In this document: piece by piece, positions 10,791-22,122 of the stretch | How positions within the stretch are numbered: the first letter of the stretch is position 1 | Layout: each line of letters starts with the position of its first letter | DNA from: Talinum fruticosum | Lineage: Eukaryota; Streptophyta; Magnoliopsida; Caryophyllales; Talinaceae | Length of the DNA: 64,000 nucleotides | Assembly: GCA_021018815.1 (NCBI GenBank) | Contig: JAITYX010000119.1 | Coordinates: 248,001 to 312,000 of the forward strand | Reading direction: 5' to 3' | Notes under the pieces: generated by a model | What the model saw: the letters and a program-made list of their open reading frames with translations, nothing else | Told to the model about the DNA's origin: nothing | Database searches by the model: none | Position numbers and translations under genes: made by a program

Positions 10791-11070
10791 AGTCGAAAAC
10801 TTGTTGTCTAGTTTAGGGGAGCTTTCCCTCTCAATCTATGTAATTTTGTTAAGTTCAATGAAGTAATGCTTTCTCTTCTATAAATTCTGTGTTCACAATC
10901 TTTACGAGTTAACATTATTTCATTATTTAGCATATTTTTGCTTTATGCTCTGATTGTTTTCTTTATGCTCCGATACACTAAGTATACTTGACTTAATTTC
11001 TTTTATGAGAAACTATTCGAGTCGGATCCTTTTCACTAACAAAGTTTCTGTCTAAGCATGGAATGCCTTT

Positions 11071-11087
11071 CATCAAAAAGGGGAGAT
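11071..11087 (+). other. Polypurine tract of element A
   Basis: CATCAAAAAGGGGAGAT directly abuts the 3' LTR start TGAAGACTCGG. This sequence primes plus-strand DNA synthesis and is typical of Sireviruses. Confidence 0.9.
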
Positions 11088-12163
11088 TGAAGACTCGGAC
11101 ACTTGCTCAATGCATTTCGAGTTACATTACATGAATCAGGAATAACCATCTCGTATTTATAGAGTATGATTCCAAGGCATTCTCTGTGTTTTAGAAACTT
11201 TTCGAATGAAATGGTATCTTCTCTAAGTACTACGAGCTTGCACTTCATGTGTTTATTGCGCTTCTTTAAGTGACTCGAAAGCCGATTCTTTGTTACGAGT
11301 CCAACATCACTCAGATTTATCGCAGATTGAGTGGACTAGTGTTTCACCTTCTCTCACTCGAAACCGGCTTCGATTATAAACTCTATTTCATTAGAGTCGG
11401 TACCTCTAGTCTGTTTCATACTTAGTCTATATCAAGTTATCTCACTCTAATATTCTTTACTTATCTTGATCTATCGCTTAGACTAAGTCGGATGGAATTT
11501 TGAGTTATATAGTTATTAGACTCGGAATATTCCACTTCTCTTCGACTCGGATAATTAGTTGATTAATTATCATAATTATTTTATTATCCGTGTCTAATCT
11601 TGGACCAAAGTATTTCATACTTTGAGAACCAAAATTGCTTTACTTTTGTCGGTTATTCTAACGAGGATACACTTTTCAAATCACAAAAGTAACCGACTTC
11701 AAAACGTCAAATCACCAGCGAGACATGGCTTTTCCCCTTCTCTACTCCAGGTCCCGGAAGATAGTGTTAGAGTTGTCTGTTTTCAAATCCGGAAAACCGA
11801 GACACCAAGCTTAACGGTGGTTTTCACCTTATCTCTCAAGACACCGCTAGTAGTTTTGGGACTTCCAAGAGAGTTAAACCGTTGTCCAACGTTCACATTA
11901 CAACGGATACTTTCGAGTGACTCGAAAGCTTCTATCAACGGTCACGAGAGGACTCTCGGTCAGCGAGATGAAGATAACGGCTACTCTGCCTGGTCATCTA
12001 TAAATAAAAGCCACTTCACAAGACTTGAAGATTGCCTAACTTATTGTTAATATACGTACTTTGTGCAAAGTCTTTGTATTCATTCTCAATCTTCTACTTA
12101 CAACTCCTATTCCGTAATTCATTACCTTCCGAGTTGTAAGGTCTTGTACTCGGTTACAAACTA
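11088..12163 (+). repeat. 3' LTR of element A, left part
   Basis: It matches 1798-2870 of the 5' LTR nearly base for base. It includes the AACGG cluster and TATAAATA at 11999-12006. It is interrupted at 12163/12164 by solo LTR C. The last bases AACTA are part of C's target duplication. Confidence 0.92.
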
Positions 12164-13719
12164 TGAAGATTTGCTCGGGAGAGTCTCGAGTCACCCTAGA
12201 GGGGGTGAATAGGGTGATAGGAAATTTTCTCGCGGAATCACACTCTTTTGCGCGAAGTAGAAAGGAAGATAGATTCCGAGTCTATTAACTGGGTCGAAAA
12301 GATTGGACTCGAAAGCAATCAATCGAAAGAACAAGAGCGAGTAAGGTCTGTCTAAGTCTAGAATGAACTCGGAAAGATAACACTTCGATTTTACGTGGAA
12401 ACCCTCCCGGGGCGTAAAACCACGGACCGTGTCAATCCGGACACGAAGTCAAATCCACTATTTTGAGTCCACAAAATACCGTGAACCGATTGAACCCGAG
12501 TTGCTCCTTTAGACAACTCTATACAAGTTTTCCTAGACTCGAAATTCCTTTATCTAATCTAGTACTTCCTAGCCGAGATAACCCTTACAGCTAGGGACAA
12601 CTAAGCCGAGTTAACCCTTACAGCTTAGTCAAGGGACCTTACAAAGAATGTAAGAAAGAGTTTGTAATCGAGTACAAGACCTTACAACTCGTAAAGTAAT
12701 GAATTACAGAGTGGGAGTTGTAAGTAGAAGATTGAAAGTAAATACAATGACTTTTCTCAAGTATGTGTTTTAACAATAGATTCGACAATCTTCAGGTCTT
12801 GTGAGGTGGCTTCAATTTATAGGTAACCAGGCAAAGTAGCCGTTATCTTCATCTCGCTGACCGAGAGTCTTCTGTGACCATTGATAAAAGCTTTCCGAGT
12901 CACTCGAAAGTATCCGTTATAATGTGAACGTTGGACAACGGTTTATCTCTCTTAGAAGTCCCAAAACCATTGGCAGTGTCTTGAAAGATAAGGTGGAAAC
13001 CACCGTTAAGCTTGGCGTTTCGGTTTTCCAGATTTGGAAATAGACAACTTCCGACACAATCTTCCGGGCCTGAGCGAGGAAGGTGAAAAGCCATGTCTCG
13101 CTGGTGATTTGACGTTCGAGCCGGCTACTTTTGTGGTTTGAAAAGGTGTATCCTCGAATGAATAACCTACAAAAGTAAATCAATTCTGGTTCTCAAAGTA
13201 TAAAATACTTTGGTCCAAAGTTAGACACGGATAATAAAATAATTATGATAATTAAGCAACCGATTATCCGAGTCGAAATGAAATGGAATTTTCCGAGTCC
13301 AATATCCATGATACTCATAACTCCATCCGACTTAGTCTAAGCGATAGAACAAGTTCCATAAAGAATATCGAGTGAGATAACTTGATATAGACTAAGTGTG
13401 AAACAGACTAAAGAGATTGACTCTAACGAAAATAGAGCTTGTAATCGGAAGTAAGATTCCGAGTGAGAAAAAGACGAAACACTAGTCCGCGATAAATCTA
13501 AGTGAAGATGGACTCGGAACAAAGAACCACTTTTCCGAGTCTCAAACAGATAAGCAATAAATGTAATAAGTGAAAGCCGTATCACTCGTAAAAGATACTA
13601 TTTTACTAAAAGAGGTTTCTGCGAAACCGAGAATGCCTTGGAATCAAAACTCTAAAAGCATGGGATACTTGACTCGTTTAGTGCAACTCGAAGTGCGTTG
13701 AGAAATGTCCGAGTCTTCA
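12164..13719 (-). mobile_element. Solo LTR C of the A/E/G family
   Basis: 1,556 bp. On the + strand it starts TGAAGATTTGCTCGGG and ends GAGTCTTCA, so it is a reversed LTR. The flanks AACTA (12159-12163) and AACTC (13720-13724) are a 5-bp target duplication with one mismatch. It has no internal region, as expected after recombination between two LTRs. The interior carries a TATA box in reverse (CAATTTATAG, about 12813) and the reversed twin hairpins (about 12568-12636). It is more diverged from A's LTR than A's own LTRs are from each other, so it came from another lineage member. Confidence 0.9.
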
Positions 13720-14229
13720 AACTCTTTCTTACTTTCTTTGTAAGGTCCCTTGACTAAGCTGTAAGGGTGAACTCAGCTTAAGTTGTCCCTAGCTGTAAGG
13801 GTTATCTCAGCTAGGAAGTACTAGATCGGATAAGGGAATTTCGAGTCTAGGAAAACTTGTACAGAGTTGTCTAAGGGAGCAACTCAGGTTCGGTCAGTTC
13901 ACGGTATTTTGTGGACTCAAAATAGTGGATTTGACTTCGTGTCCGGATTGACACTCGTCCGTGGTTTTCTCGCCCGGGAGGGTTTCCACGTAATCTCTAA
14001 GTGTTTACTTTCCGAGTTCATTCTAGACTCGGACTCGTCTTAAAGCATTTGCTTTTCTTGCCATTTCTATCTATTCAATCTTTATGAGTCTATACTTTTC
14101 TAACTCTGTTTGGACTCGTAACCGCATTCTGTATTTTACCCGGCAAAAGAGTTTGAATTTCCATAAGATTTCTTCCTCACCCTATTCACCCCCTCTAGGG
14201 TGACTCGGACTCTCCCGAGCAAACCTTCA
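13720..14229 (+). repeat. 3' LTR of element A, right part
   Basis: It continues the LTR after solo LTR C and matches 2870-3374, ending CCCGAGCAAACCTTCA. TSD TCAGC follows at 14230. Together the two parts give about 1,581 bp, against 1,577 for the 5' LTR. Confidence 0.92.
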
Positions 14230-15656
14230 TCAGCCTAATACCTCTACAAGTATGAGCTATTCAAAATGGAAAAAGTTGAGAGCATCACCGAGATGTATAT
14301 CCAATTCACGAGAGATTGTTAATAATCTCAAATCTCTTGGTAAGAAGATGTCTAATGAAAAACTTGTTAGAAAACTTCGAGGAGCCTACGAAAGAAGTAA
14401 TGGAGTCCAAAGGTGACTGTAATAGAAGAAGCACAGGACCTTAGCAAACCGAAGTTAGATGAGCTCATACGAAAACTTATGACCCATGAACCGTATCTCG
14501 AAGAGGAGGATTCCGAGGAGAGCCCAAGAAGGAACATTGCATTAAAAGCCTCAAAAGAAGCTAAACTAAGTTCAAGTAGTTCCGACTCGGAAGAGGACCT
14601 AATAGAGCAAATTGCAAAAGGCTGCAAGAAGATGATGAAGCATAAGATATTGAAAAAGAAGCCTAAATCCGAGGTCCTCAAACGAGAAAGAAAGGGTAAA
14701 CTCTCTCATCCTCTCAATTCTTTTTCAACTAATTATTACGGGTGTTTTGAGTGTGGTAGCAAGGAACACACCATCAAATATTGCCCAGAAAGGAAGAGAG
14801 ATTACAAAAAGAAGAAGACCATCACTTATAGTGAGGATGAGTCATAAGAAGAAGAAGACTCATCCGACTCGGATACGAGAGGATAAGTCCAAGTGTCTAA
14901 TGGCAATGACTCGACTCACATACTGAATTAGAACAAGACTCATCTAATGTTGAGGAAAATGATCCTTAAGAGGTAATCAATTACTATCTTACGTTTTCTA
15001 AGATATATCATGCAAAGTACATTTTTTATTTAGAGGAAAAGTCCAGCTCCGATTCTTCCTTCTTTTAAGAAAAACTTGAGTCTCTTGAAACCGAGAACAA
15101 TTTTCTGAAAAATGATCTAGAAAAACCGAGACTCGGTTTAAAGGTACTTGAGACTAGCTTACATAATAATGAGACTGAATCCGACTTCTTCAGATCTCGA
15201 GAATAAGCTTTTAAAGAAAAAGTTGGATGAGTCTTAGAAGTTGATTTTAAAACTCACTCAAGGTCAGAAAAACCTTAATCTCCTTCTTGGTTTTCAGTAT
15301 GTTTCTTTTTGAAAAGAAGGTATGGGTTTTAATTCTGAAAAGGAAGATAACTCTTTTAAATGTCTTTTTAAGAAGGTTTCTTGAAAAATCTTTTTCAAAA
15401 ATTCCGAGTCCAATCCAACTAAGACAAGTGAGAAAGAGAACATAACTTAGAAAGGTTTATCAAAAGAAGTCTACTTAGACTTTTTATAAAAGAAAACATT
15501 TTAACTTGAAACTCGGCTTTTAAAAAGGAAGACTCGAGAATCGGACCATTCCCAAGATTATTCAAATTTAGGTTCCCAAAAGTGCCCTTCCTCCAAAACT
15601 AACCTCATTAAGAACTATTCATACTGGGATTCATTAGAGGAAGCAAGAAGGGTTAG
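14230..15656 (+). pseudogene. gag: Element B gag, C-terminal part
   Basis: It resumes the Gag cut at 1797. Residues like TSMSYSKWKKLRASPRCISNS match the Gag core of A and G, although the frame shifts. The longest open stretch is 14413-14847, with ELIRKLMTHEPYLEEED, a Ser-rich segment and a CCHC zinc knuckle (CFECGSKEHTIKYC, 14743-14784), then a basic run. After 14847 stops and indels accumulate. The final stop by alignment with A is the TAG in GGGTTAG at about 15654. A poly-T tract plus GCAG follows. No pol comes after it. Confidence 0.8.
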
Positions 15657-15674
15657 GTTTTTTTTTTTTTGCAG

Positions 15675-16093
15675 GTACACTACAAAGCAAAGGAAGACTC
15701 GGGTCCGACCCCGAGAGAGTGCTTAGAAATTTAACTTGGTAACCTAGAGATTTGGGAAAGCACTCGGGTAAAAGTCTAGTCATCTCCTTAATAATATCAT
15801 TTTAGACATCAACTATGGTATGATCGACCTTATTTATCATTACATTCAATTGGTATCTATAATTCTTATGTTGAACATCTGGTTCTCTCCTTGTTTATTT
15901 TTGATGAAATGCATTAGGGGAAATGCATTAGGGGAGAGAAAATAATGCAAATATTGAACGTAGTGGGAGTTCAATGGTTTAGGGTGAACAAATTTTGAAA
16001 AGTTTCACAAATTTAAAATGCTCCTCATACAATTTTAATTATGCTTGATACTTCGATGAATTTCTTTGAGACATTATTTAATTGAATGCCTTT
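15675..16093 (+). other. Non-coding remainder of element B between gag and polypurine tract
   Basis: About 420 bp occupy the space where pol should be. No protease, integrase or reverse transcriptase motif is visible in any frame. It holds a local duplication, GAAATGCATTAGGGG repeated at about 15906-15935, which looks like doubled polypurine tracts. The 3' end (ATTGAATGCCTTTCATC) is shared with A. Confidence 0.7.
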
Positions 16094-16110
16094 CATCAAA
16101 AAGGGGAGAT
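16094..16110 (+). other. Polypurine tract of element B
   Basis: CATCAAAAAGGGGAGAT, identical to that of element A, abuts the LTR start at 16111. Confidence 0.9.
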
Positions 16111-17757
16111 TGAAGACTCGGGTATGACTTACTAACCCCTTGAATGTGTTTTGATTTCATGTATTCATCTAAATTTAAGATAAAATAAGAAGCATCCTAA
16201 AAGACATTCATTTAACTAAGTCATATACTTTATAATTCATTATTTCAATATGACTTATTTATTACTAAACTCGGACTTAAGTATATTCAGTTTATCTCGA
16301 TTATGTGTGAGACTCGGAAAGTGGAATCCGAGTAAGTCGGACAAGCCGAGTCAAACCGAGCGACTCAATTCTCGGAATCCGACCTACTAAGTCAAACTCG
16401 GACATTACGTTTGCATAAGTCCTCTCTCATTTATCATGTCTATTTTATCATCACAAACATCATGATTTAATCTGGGATTGAATTATTTGAATCATGCTTT
16501 AACCAAAAACTTACGCTATTATTTGTTTAATCATGCATAATTGTTAAATGTCTAAATAACTCATGTGGCCATTAAGATTGAATAATTTGTGTATGTGTTT
16601 CGGCACATTTGGAATCAGAGCATATTGAATATTAGACTTGAAATATTCCAAATTATTAGATTAAGGATAATTAGTCATTAAATGCTTTGTTTAGACTAAT
16701 CCTTATCTAATTATGGACCAAAGTATTTTTATACTTTGAGAACCATTGTGCTTAATATTTTTGCAGGTTTTTCTATTGTCAATTATCCGAAGAAAAAGCA
16801 AACACAAAAGGTTTCGACCATTAAAGCACTATCGGACAAAAACCTAGGATTTCTAGAAAAGCTCGGAATTGACTCACAGCCTTATCTATTACTTGTTTTG
16901 GGTAATATTTTATTTCTTAGTCAAACGGTCTTTTCGTTCTGCTTTTCCAGTTTACAAAAGTTTGAAAAAGAGTTGCTGGAAGCTAGGACCGAGGCACAAC
17001 TGGCTATTTTAAAGTGGTCCAGAAATTTGAGTAACTAAGACTTTCTAGTACAATGGCTAGTTGACTTAGACAGACTTCAACATAAAGACGTGGGATGCTT
17101 GAACGGCTATCTCTTCAAGGCAGACTATTTATAGAAGCCTTAACATAAGATTTCAACCGACGAATGAAGAAAAAGAGAGACTATATTGAACATCTTCTCT
17201 AGCTTACAACTCCCAAACTGTAATTCTAATATTCCGAGTTGTATTCTTCGAGTTAGTTCTATTGTAATTCTTACTACTCGTGTACTCTTTCTCTCCGATT
17301 GAGTTGTAAAGGTTACATCAACTTAGTTGTCTCAAACTGTAAAAGTTACCTCGGTTTGGAAGTATCGGGCTAGATAAGGGAACTTCTAACCTTGGGAAAA
17401 ATTTGAGGATCCCAAGTTGATAAGGTAACTTCAACTTCGAAGTACTAGGTCGATCGGATAAGGTAAATTCGAGCACTGGGAAAATTATAATAGATTTGTT
17501 TGGGAACAAATCTGAGTAGTCATATTCATTGTAATTGAGGATTCAATTAGTGGATTTGACTTGGTGTCCGGATTGACACTGTCCATAATTTTCTCGCACT
17601 AGGTGGGTTTCCACGTATATTTGTGTTACTATATTTCGAGTCCAATCTAGACTCGAATCGACTTCGGTTTGTGTTGGTGCAAAAATTGTTTAATTTTCCT
17701 CATCACCCTATTCACCCCCCTCTAAGGTAACTTAGACTCTTTGAGAGCAAACCTTCA
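16111..17757 (+). repeat. 3' LTR of element B
   Basis: 1,647 bp, from TGAAGACTCGGGTATGAC to GAGCAAACCTTCA. The first 20 bases and the last 300 resemble A's LTR. The middle, richer in A and T, does not. A TATA-like CTATTTATAG lies at about 17124-17133. The flank after it (AGGTG) cannot be tested as a target duplication because B's left end is lost. Confidence 0.88.
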
Positions 17758-17758
17758 A

Positions 17759-18772
17759 GGTGTGTAATGTAATGGGACAATAATTACATTAACATGTTTG
17801 GTTATATAAAAATTTAATATAATCACAAAGGTAATGGATCAATAGTAAAAATAAAAATTAAATTGTTGTAGTGGAAATGAATGTTATGTACATAAAAATT
17901 TAAGATACATATTTAGATTTGAGCTTTTTTAAATATTTTCTATCAAATAATCAAGTTTTATTTTTATTGTTGCAAATATCAACTATATTATTCTAATAGC
18001 AATAGATATTGTAATAGAGATAAATGTTATCCACATGAAAACATTTTAAATTTGAAATCATATTTGAGATTTTTTTAATCTTTTCTATCATATTTTCTAA
18101 TTTCAAATATTTTTGGTGGCAAAGAAGATCAATTGAATTATTGTAGTGGCGATAAATATTTGTCGTAGTGAAGATAAATGTTATCCAAATAACAAAATTT
18201 TAAACTCTAAATTTATACTTAATCGTTTTTAATCTCTTCTATCATACAATTAAGTTTTGAATATTTTTATTGATAAAAATACCAACTGAAATTATTTCAT
18301 TGATTCATAAATATTTATTGAATTAAGGATAAATGTTAACAAGTGAAAAAAAAATTGATCTAAAAATTTTATTTTAAACTTTTTAATCTTTTTAGTTAAA
18401 TAGTTAAATTTTGAATCCAAATATTGAAGTTGAATTTTTTTAAATGACCAACTGCTCATATCATATATTAAGCTAATAAAAGAAAGAAAATCAAGTTCCT
18501 TCTCAAAATGGATGAAGTTTTTGCTTGCCAAGGAGGAGGGAGAAAAAGGGTATGGAATAGAGAGAGAGAGAGAGGGAGGGAGGGAGAGTTATAGAAAGTG
18601 TATTAAAATTTTATCCCAAGGATAGATGTAATCATGATTGTTTAGTAAATGTCTAAGTAATTGTCATTGCATAGGTAGAGATTAATGTGATTACAATGCA
18701 ATTTTAATTGCATTACAAAGTTGTAACCAAACATGATAATGTAATGACTATTACCACTTTGATTACATCCAA
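17759..18772. mobile_element. Probable inverted-repeat DNA element (MITE-like)
   Basis: The left end (about 17759-17803, ending AACATGTTTGGTT) and the reverse complement of the right end (18724-18772, starting AACCAAACATGATAATGTAATG) match over about 40 bp with few mismatches. The interior is very AT-rich, with repeated AAATGTTATCCA-type words and no ORF with a transposase motif. Element B's LTR ends 1 bp before the left repeat, so B may have landed at its edge. The superfamily cannot be named. Similar terminal words recur near 22120-22270. Confidence 0.55.
18559..18590. repeat. GA-rich microsatellite
   Basis: A run of AG dinucleotides passes into GGGA repeats, inside the AT-rich element. 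It is a simple repeat of no evident function. Confidence 0.9.
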
Positions 18773-20795
18773 CCAACAAATGCCCTTTGCTTTACATGTT
18801 AGAGGATATCCTAATATATTTATTATCGCATACGAAAAGCATCATAGCTCATGACATTACAGAAGTAGCTTCAGCGAAGAGCATGTTGGAAAAGAATGGT
18901 TTATGAATGGCATGAAGGCGAATTAAATTTTAGAAAGAATGTTGTGTCGTGATATACCACTAATTAGAAAGCGGTCATTCACTGTCCAAGGTTAACCCAA
19001 CACTTTTGTACACATACACTCATGGACGAAGGTTTGGGCATGTAGTATACCTATTATCAACGAAGAAAAGAAGAAGAAGAGAAAAGGTTGTTTCTGATCC
19101 AAGGGGAAAAGAACTCGAATATAAAGGAAAAAGTAATTGTTAGCAACTAAAAAGTAAGAGAGATATAGAAAACATCAATAGGAAAAATATAAATAAATTT
19201 TCCCTAGAAATAATACTATACACGGGTGGAACTAGGTGGGTTGGCCGCGTACACATATGTGGTTCAAACAACAACCTCTGCAAACCATTATAAAGTCGTG
19301 AGCTAAACTATTCAATACACAATGGACGTAGGAGTATTTAAACCAAAAAAAAAAAAAAAAACCCCCAAAAGTTTAATGTGAGACAAAACAAAGAGAGGAT
19401 AAAAACCTATTTACTTGCCATTATACTAATAAAGTAGTATTTCGAGATGAGTCTAGAACCGGGGAGTAGTTTAGGAATAAAGTGGGCTTTGTGCATTCCG
19501 TGGCACATTCTTTCGAGCTACAACCAAAATACGTACTAAGTCATGTAAAAATCAATACAATGGGATGTCCAACTTACCAAAAAAAAAAAAAAGTAATATG
19601 TAACAGTAGCAGACCTAAGATTTTAAGCAGGGGGTGTTAGAATAATAACTTAACGATATAGTGTTTTGCACAAAAACATGCTTGTTGAATCTATTTGTCA
19701 TTTTCTAACTCCTAAATAACTTAGTTGTGAATGTATCCTCCAAAATGGTTTATTCCATCTTTTCGAATAAATGAGAACATAAGCCAAATGTAGTAGTGCC
19801 AATGCTCTAGATCCACTTTTCACTTTTTAATAAAATAATGAAATAAAATTTTCAAGAACTAACAGATGCATTAAACACCGATGCCAATGCTCTAGGTTAA
19901 CCATGTTTTTAAGTATCCGCACCCTAAAGTTTGGGATTATAGCAAAATATACCACATATAAGTCTTGAACATAATATTCACAACTTTAAGTTTTTTTAAT
20001 ATATATTTTTGTACAAAATATTCTTAAAAAGTTGTATTTTCTATGTTTATTGGTTTTCTAATTTTTGGTTCGTTACATTATCAACAAAAAGATTTATCTG
20101 AATTAAAATTTTATTGGACGATGATATCTATATATATAATTCTAAATAAAAACATTTCACAAGTCAAACTCCAAGTTGAAGTGCTTTGCCGAAATCCAAC
20201 CTCATCCCCATTTTACCACCCAACCAAAATATAAATAAATAAATTAGTGAATGAGAAATGGTGATTGGAGCATGGGGAAAAAAGAAGGAAGAAACTCAAA
20301 TTTGCACATTTGGTGATATAAGAAAATACCTCATGCCTTTAAGGATTGACGACTATTTCTACAACTTAAGACAAGATTTTCAGTGTGCTTTGTTCGAGTG
20401 TTTGGTGTTGCTATCGGGCTACAAGGGATGGGTGTTGACGAGTGCTAGCGGGTAATCGAGCAAGACAGGCATTGGATGGGAAACAGTAATAGCAATGGAA
20501 GAGAGCAAAGGCTAGCAGGTAGTGTTGCAGGCATCGAGCGCTAAGCAGGTTGGACGTGCATTGAGCGCTAGGCGTGCAAGTGAGTGTGGGGATAATGCTC
20601 GCAAAAGGTGAGTTGCCATGAGCTTGCAAACGATAACATCAAGTGTGAGGCTAGCTTCAAGCAATGGCAAGTAACCTGGATATGAACGAGTTAAAGGCGA
20701 GGTTACTACTCCATCTAAGATTGAGATAAAGGATAGACCATCACTCAATCCAAGGTTGAGATAAATTATAAACCACTATTCAACCTCAAGAACAC
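18773..20795. other. AT-rich intergenic sequence with no recognised gene
   Basis: About 2 kb hold poly-A runs at 19347-19363 and 19578-19592 and short ORFs of 60-80 codons with no recognisable domain. The phrase CAGACCTAAGATTTTAAGCA near 19610 resembles degenerate plant transposon sequence, but no ends can be fixed. Confidence 0.6.
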
Positions 20796-22122
20796 CTCTA
20801 GTGTATAAAGGCCAATTCCACCCACACTAAATTAAAGTTCATCCTTTTAAAACAAACTAAATTTGCCTAAGAGATTTCAAGGGAAAAAGTGAAACGAGAA
20901 TCATGTTTTTTCATTCATCAAAGTATATTTTGATACAAGTGAGGGAGGAGGCATTTTATAGTCAGCCATGATCCATACACGCCTAATACATTCTTAAAAT
21001 AAAGGTAAAATTAGCTTAAGTTTAAATAGGACAAAATCATAAACATTTTTAGGATTTGAGGGCGAGTCCTCGTAAAAAAAAAAAAAAAAGGGACTTTTGA
21101 TGCGTGGCAAGGCATCCCTAATAACCAAGAATGTGATCCATGTTTATCTGTAGATCAAGGAGATATCCAATGTCAAGGGTGGAAGAAATCAACTTCAAAT
21201 CATGCTTGGTAAGCTCATTTTTAACCCTGAAGTTTCACTATTTTGAGTCATTTAAGGATGTTTTAGGATGAGTTATGAGATGTGTCCTATATTGTTGTAC
21301 TATTTAATGAGTATAATTTTGTGCCTCATGATTTCTTTTAGTGAATGAATTGTAAATTTATGCTGATCACACCATCAGCATACCTATCGCAGATTTGACT
21401 CTAATCTTCACGCGGTTTGCTTAATTGGATTGTTTAAGCCCCTAAACTCATTTTTTTACTGAATTTCTTTCTTTGTAAAGAAATTTATCTTACTGAATAT
21501 GGAATATTGTTCCCTGCAATGTCAAATGGAAGATTCCATCTTGGGAGAAAAAGCTACTCCAAAACGGGCACATTATTGGATGAACAAAGTCTGTTTTGCT
21601 GCCCAGCTTTGTCCTTCCCTCCAGGCGCTGAAACTTCAGTACAACATGTCACTTGGCTGCATTGGTAGTTTATTTCCTTTCCTTTCCAAATGGATTTCCC
21701 TTAGGAGAGACCAATAATGGAGCCATAGGGTGGGCTGTTAGTTGCTTCCCATTGGCTAGCGGCAAAAGCACATACCTTGCTGGAGGTTTTTTGACTGATA
21801 CTTGCTTGATTGCTCTCCTAGTCAACTTTTCAGCTTGTACTAATTTTGTTTTATGTCTTTTACTTAGCTTAGTTTATGATTTTGTCTTGTTTAAGCTTAA
21901 GTTAATTGTACCTTTATTTTAAGCATGTACTAAGCGTGTAACGGATCTTGGCTAACTATAAAAGGCCTCCTTCCTCACTTGTATTGAAAAAGATTTTGAT
22001 GAATGAAAAAACGTGAAGCCCGATTGGCTTTTGCCTCGAAATATTTTAGGCAAACTTAATTTGTTTTAAAAGTAAGAACTTTAATGTAGTGTGGGTGTCT
22101 TTAAACTTTAAACACTAGGGTT
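20796..22122. repeat. Large inverted repeat pair flanking about 1 kb
   Basis: The left arm (20796-20945) is the reverse complement of the right arm (21973-22122), with some mismatches. Shared words include TTTGATGAATGAAAAAAC, TTAGGCAAA and TTTAATGTAGTGTGGG (right-arm reading). The right arm is preceded by ACTATAAAAGGCC, a TATA-like start, so the arms may be LTRs or LTR pieces of a small element lying head to head. The spacer holds ORFs at 21499-21717 and 21653-21922 with no recognisable domain, and a poly-A run at about 21075-21092. Confidence 0.6.

Larger units (their letters stand above)
1798..14229 (+). mobile_element. Element A: complete Sirevirus-type Ty1/copia retrotransposon
   Basis: The element runs from TGAAGACTCGGACACTCG to GAGCAAACCTTCA and has a perfect 5-bp target duplication, TCAGC (1793-1797 and 14230-14234). 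Order: 5' LTR, primer site, gag, protease, integrase, reverse transcriptase, RNase H, accessory ORF, polypurine tract, 3' LTR. The 3' LTR is split by solo LTR C. Without C and its duplication the element is 10,871 bp, within 2 bp of element G (10,873 bp). Its two LTRs are very similar, so it is fairly recent. Reading frames are broken in every gene. The host site is the gag of element B. Confidence 0.95.
519..17757 (+). mobile_element. Element B: Sirevirus-like copia element with gag but no pol
   Basis: B has a truncated 5' LTR (519-1352), a tRNA-Met-type primer site, a gag split by element A, a polypurine tract (16094-16110) and a full 3' LTR (16111-17757). Its LTR ends match those of A (TGAAGACTCGG...AGCAAACCTTCA), but the LTR interior differs, so B is a sister family. 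After gag the sequence passes through only about 420 bp of non-coding DNA to the polypurine tract. Protease, integrase, reverse transcriptase and RNase H are all absent. It is either a non-autonomous derivative or an internal deletion product. The left end is cut by the gypsy LTR, so no target duplication can be checked. Confidence 0.85.

Noticed and set aside
12164..13719. Solo LTR C as an inversion of part of A's LTR
   Set aside because: It has complete LTR ends in both directions and a 5-bp target duplication, and A's LTR is complete around it. An insertion explains this, an inversion does not.
19347..19592. Poly-A runs as tails of a LINE, SINE or processed pseudogene
   Set aside because: No coding or promoter-box sequence lies upstream and no target duplications are visible.
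21653..21922. ORF with hydrophobic C-terminus as a membrane protein gene
   Set aside because: It lies in the spacer of the inverted repeat pair, overlaps another ORF of equal quality, and shows no known motif or splice context.
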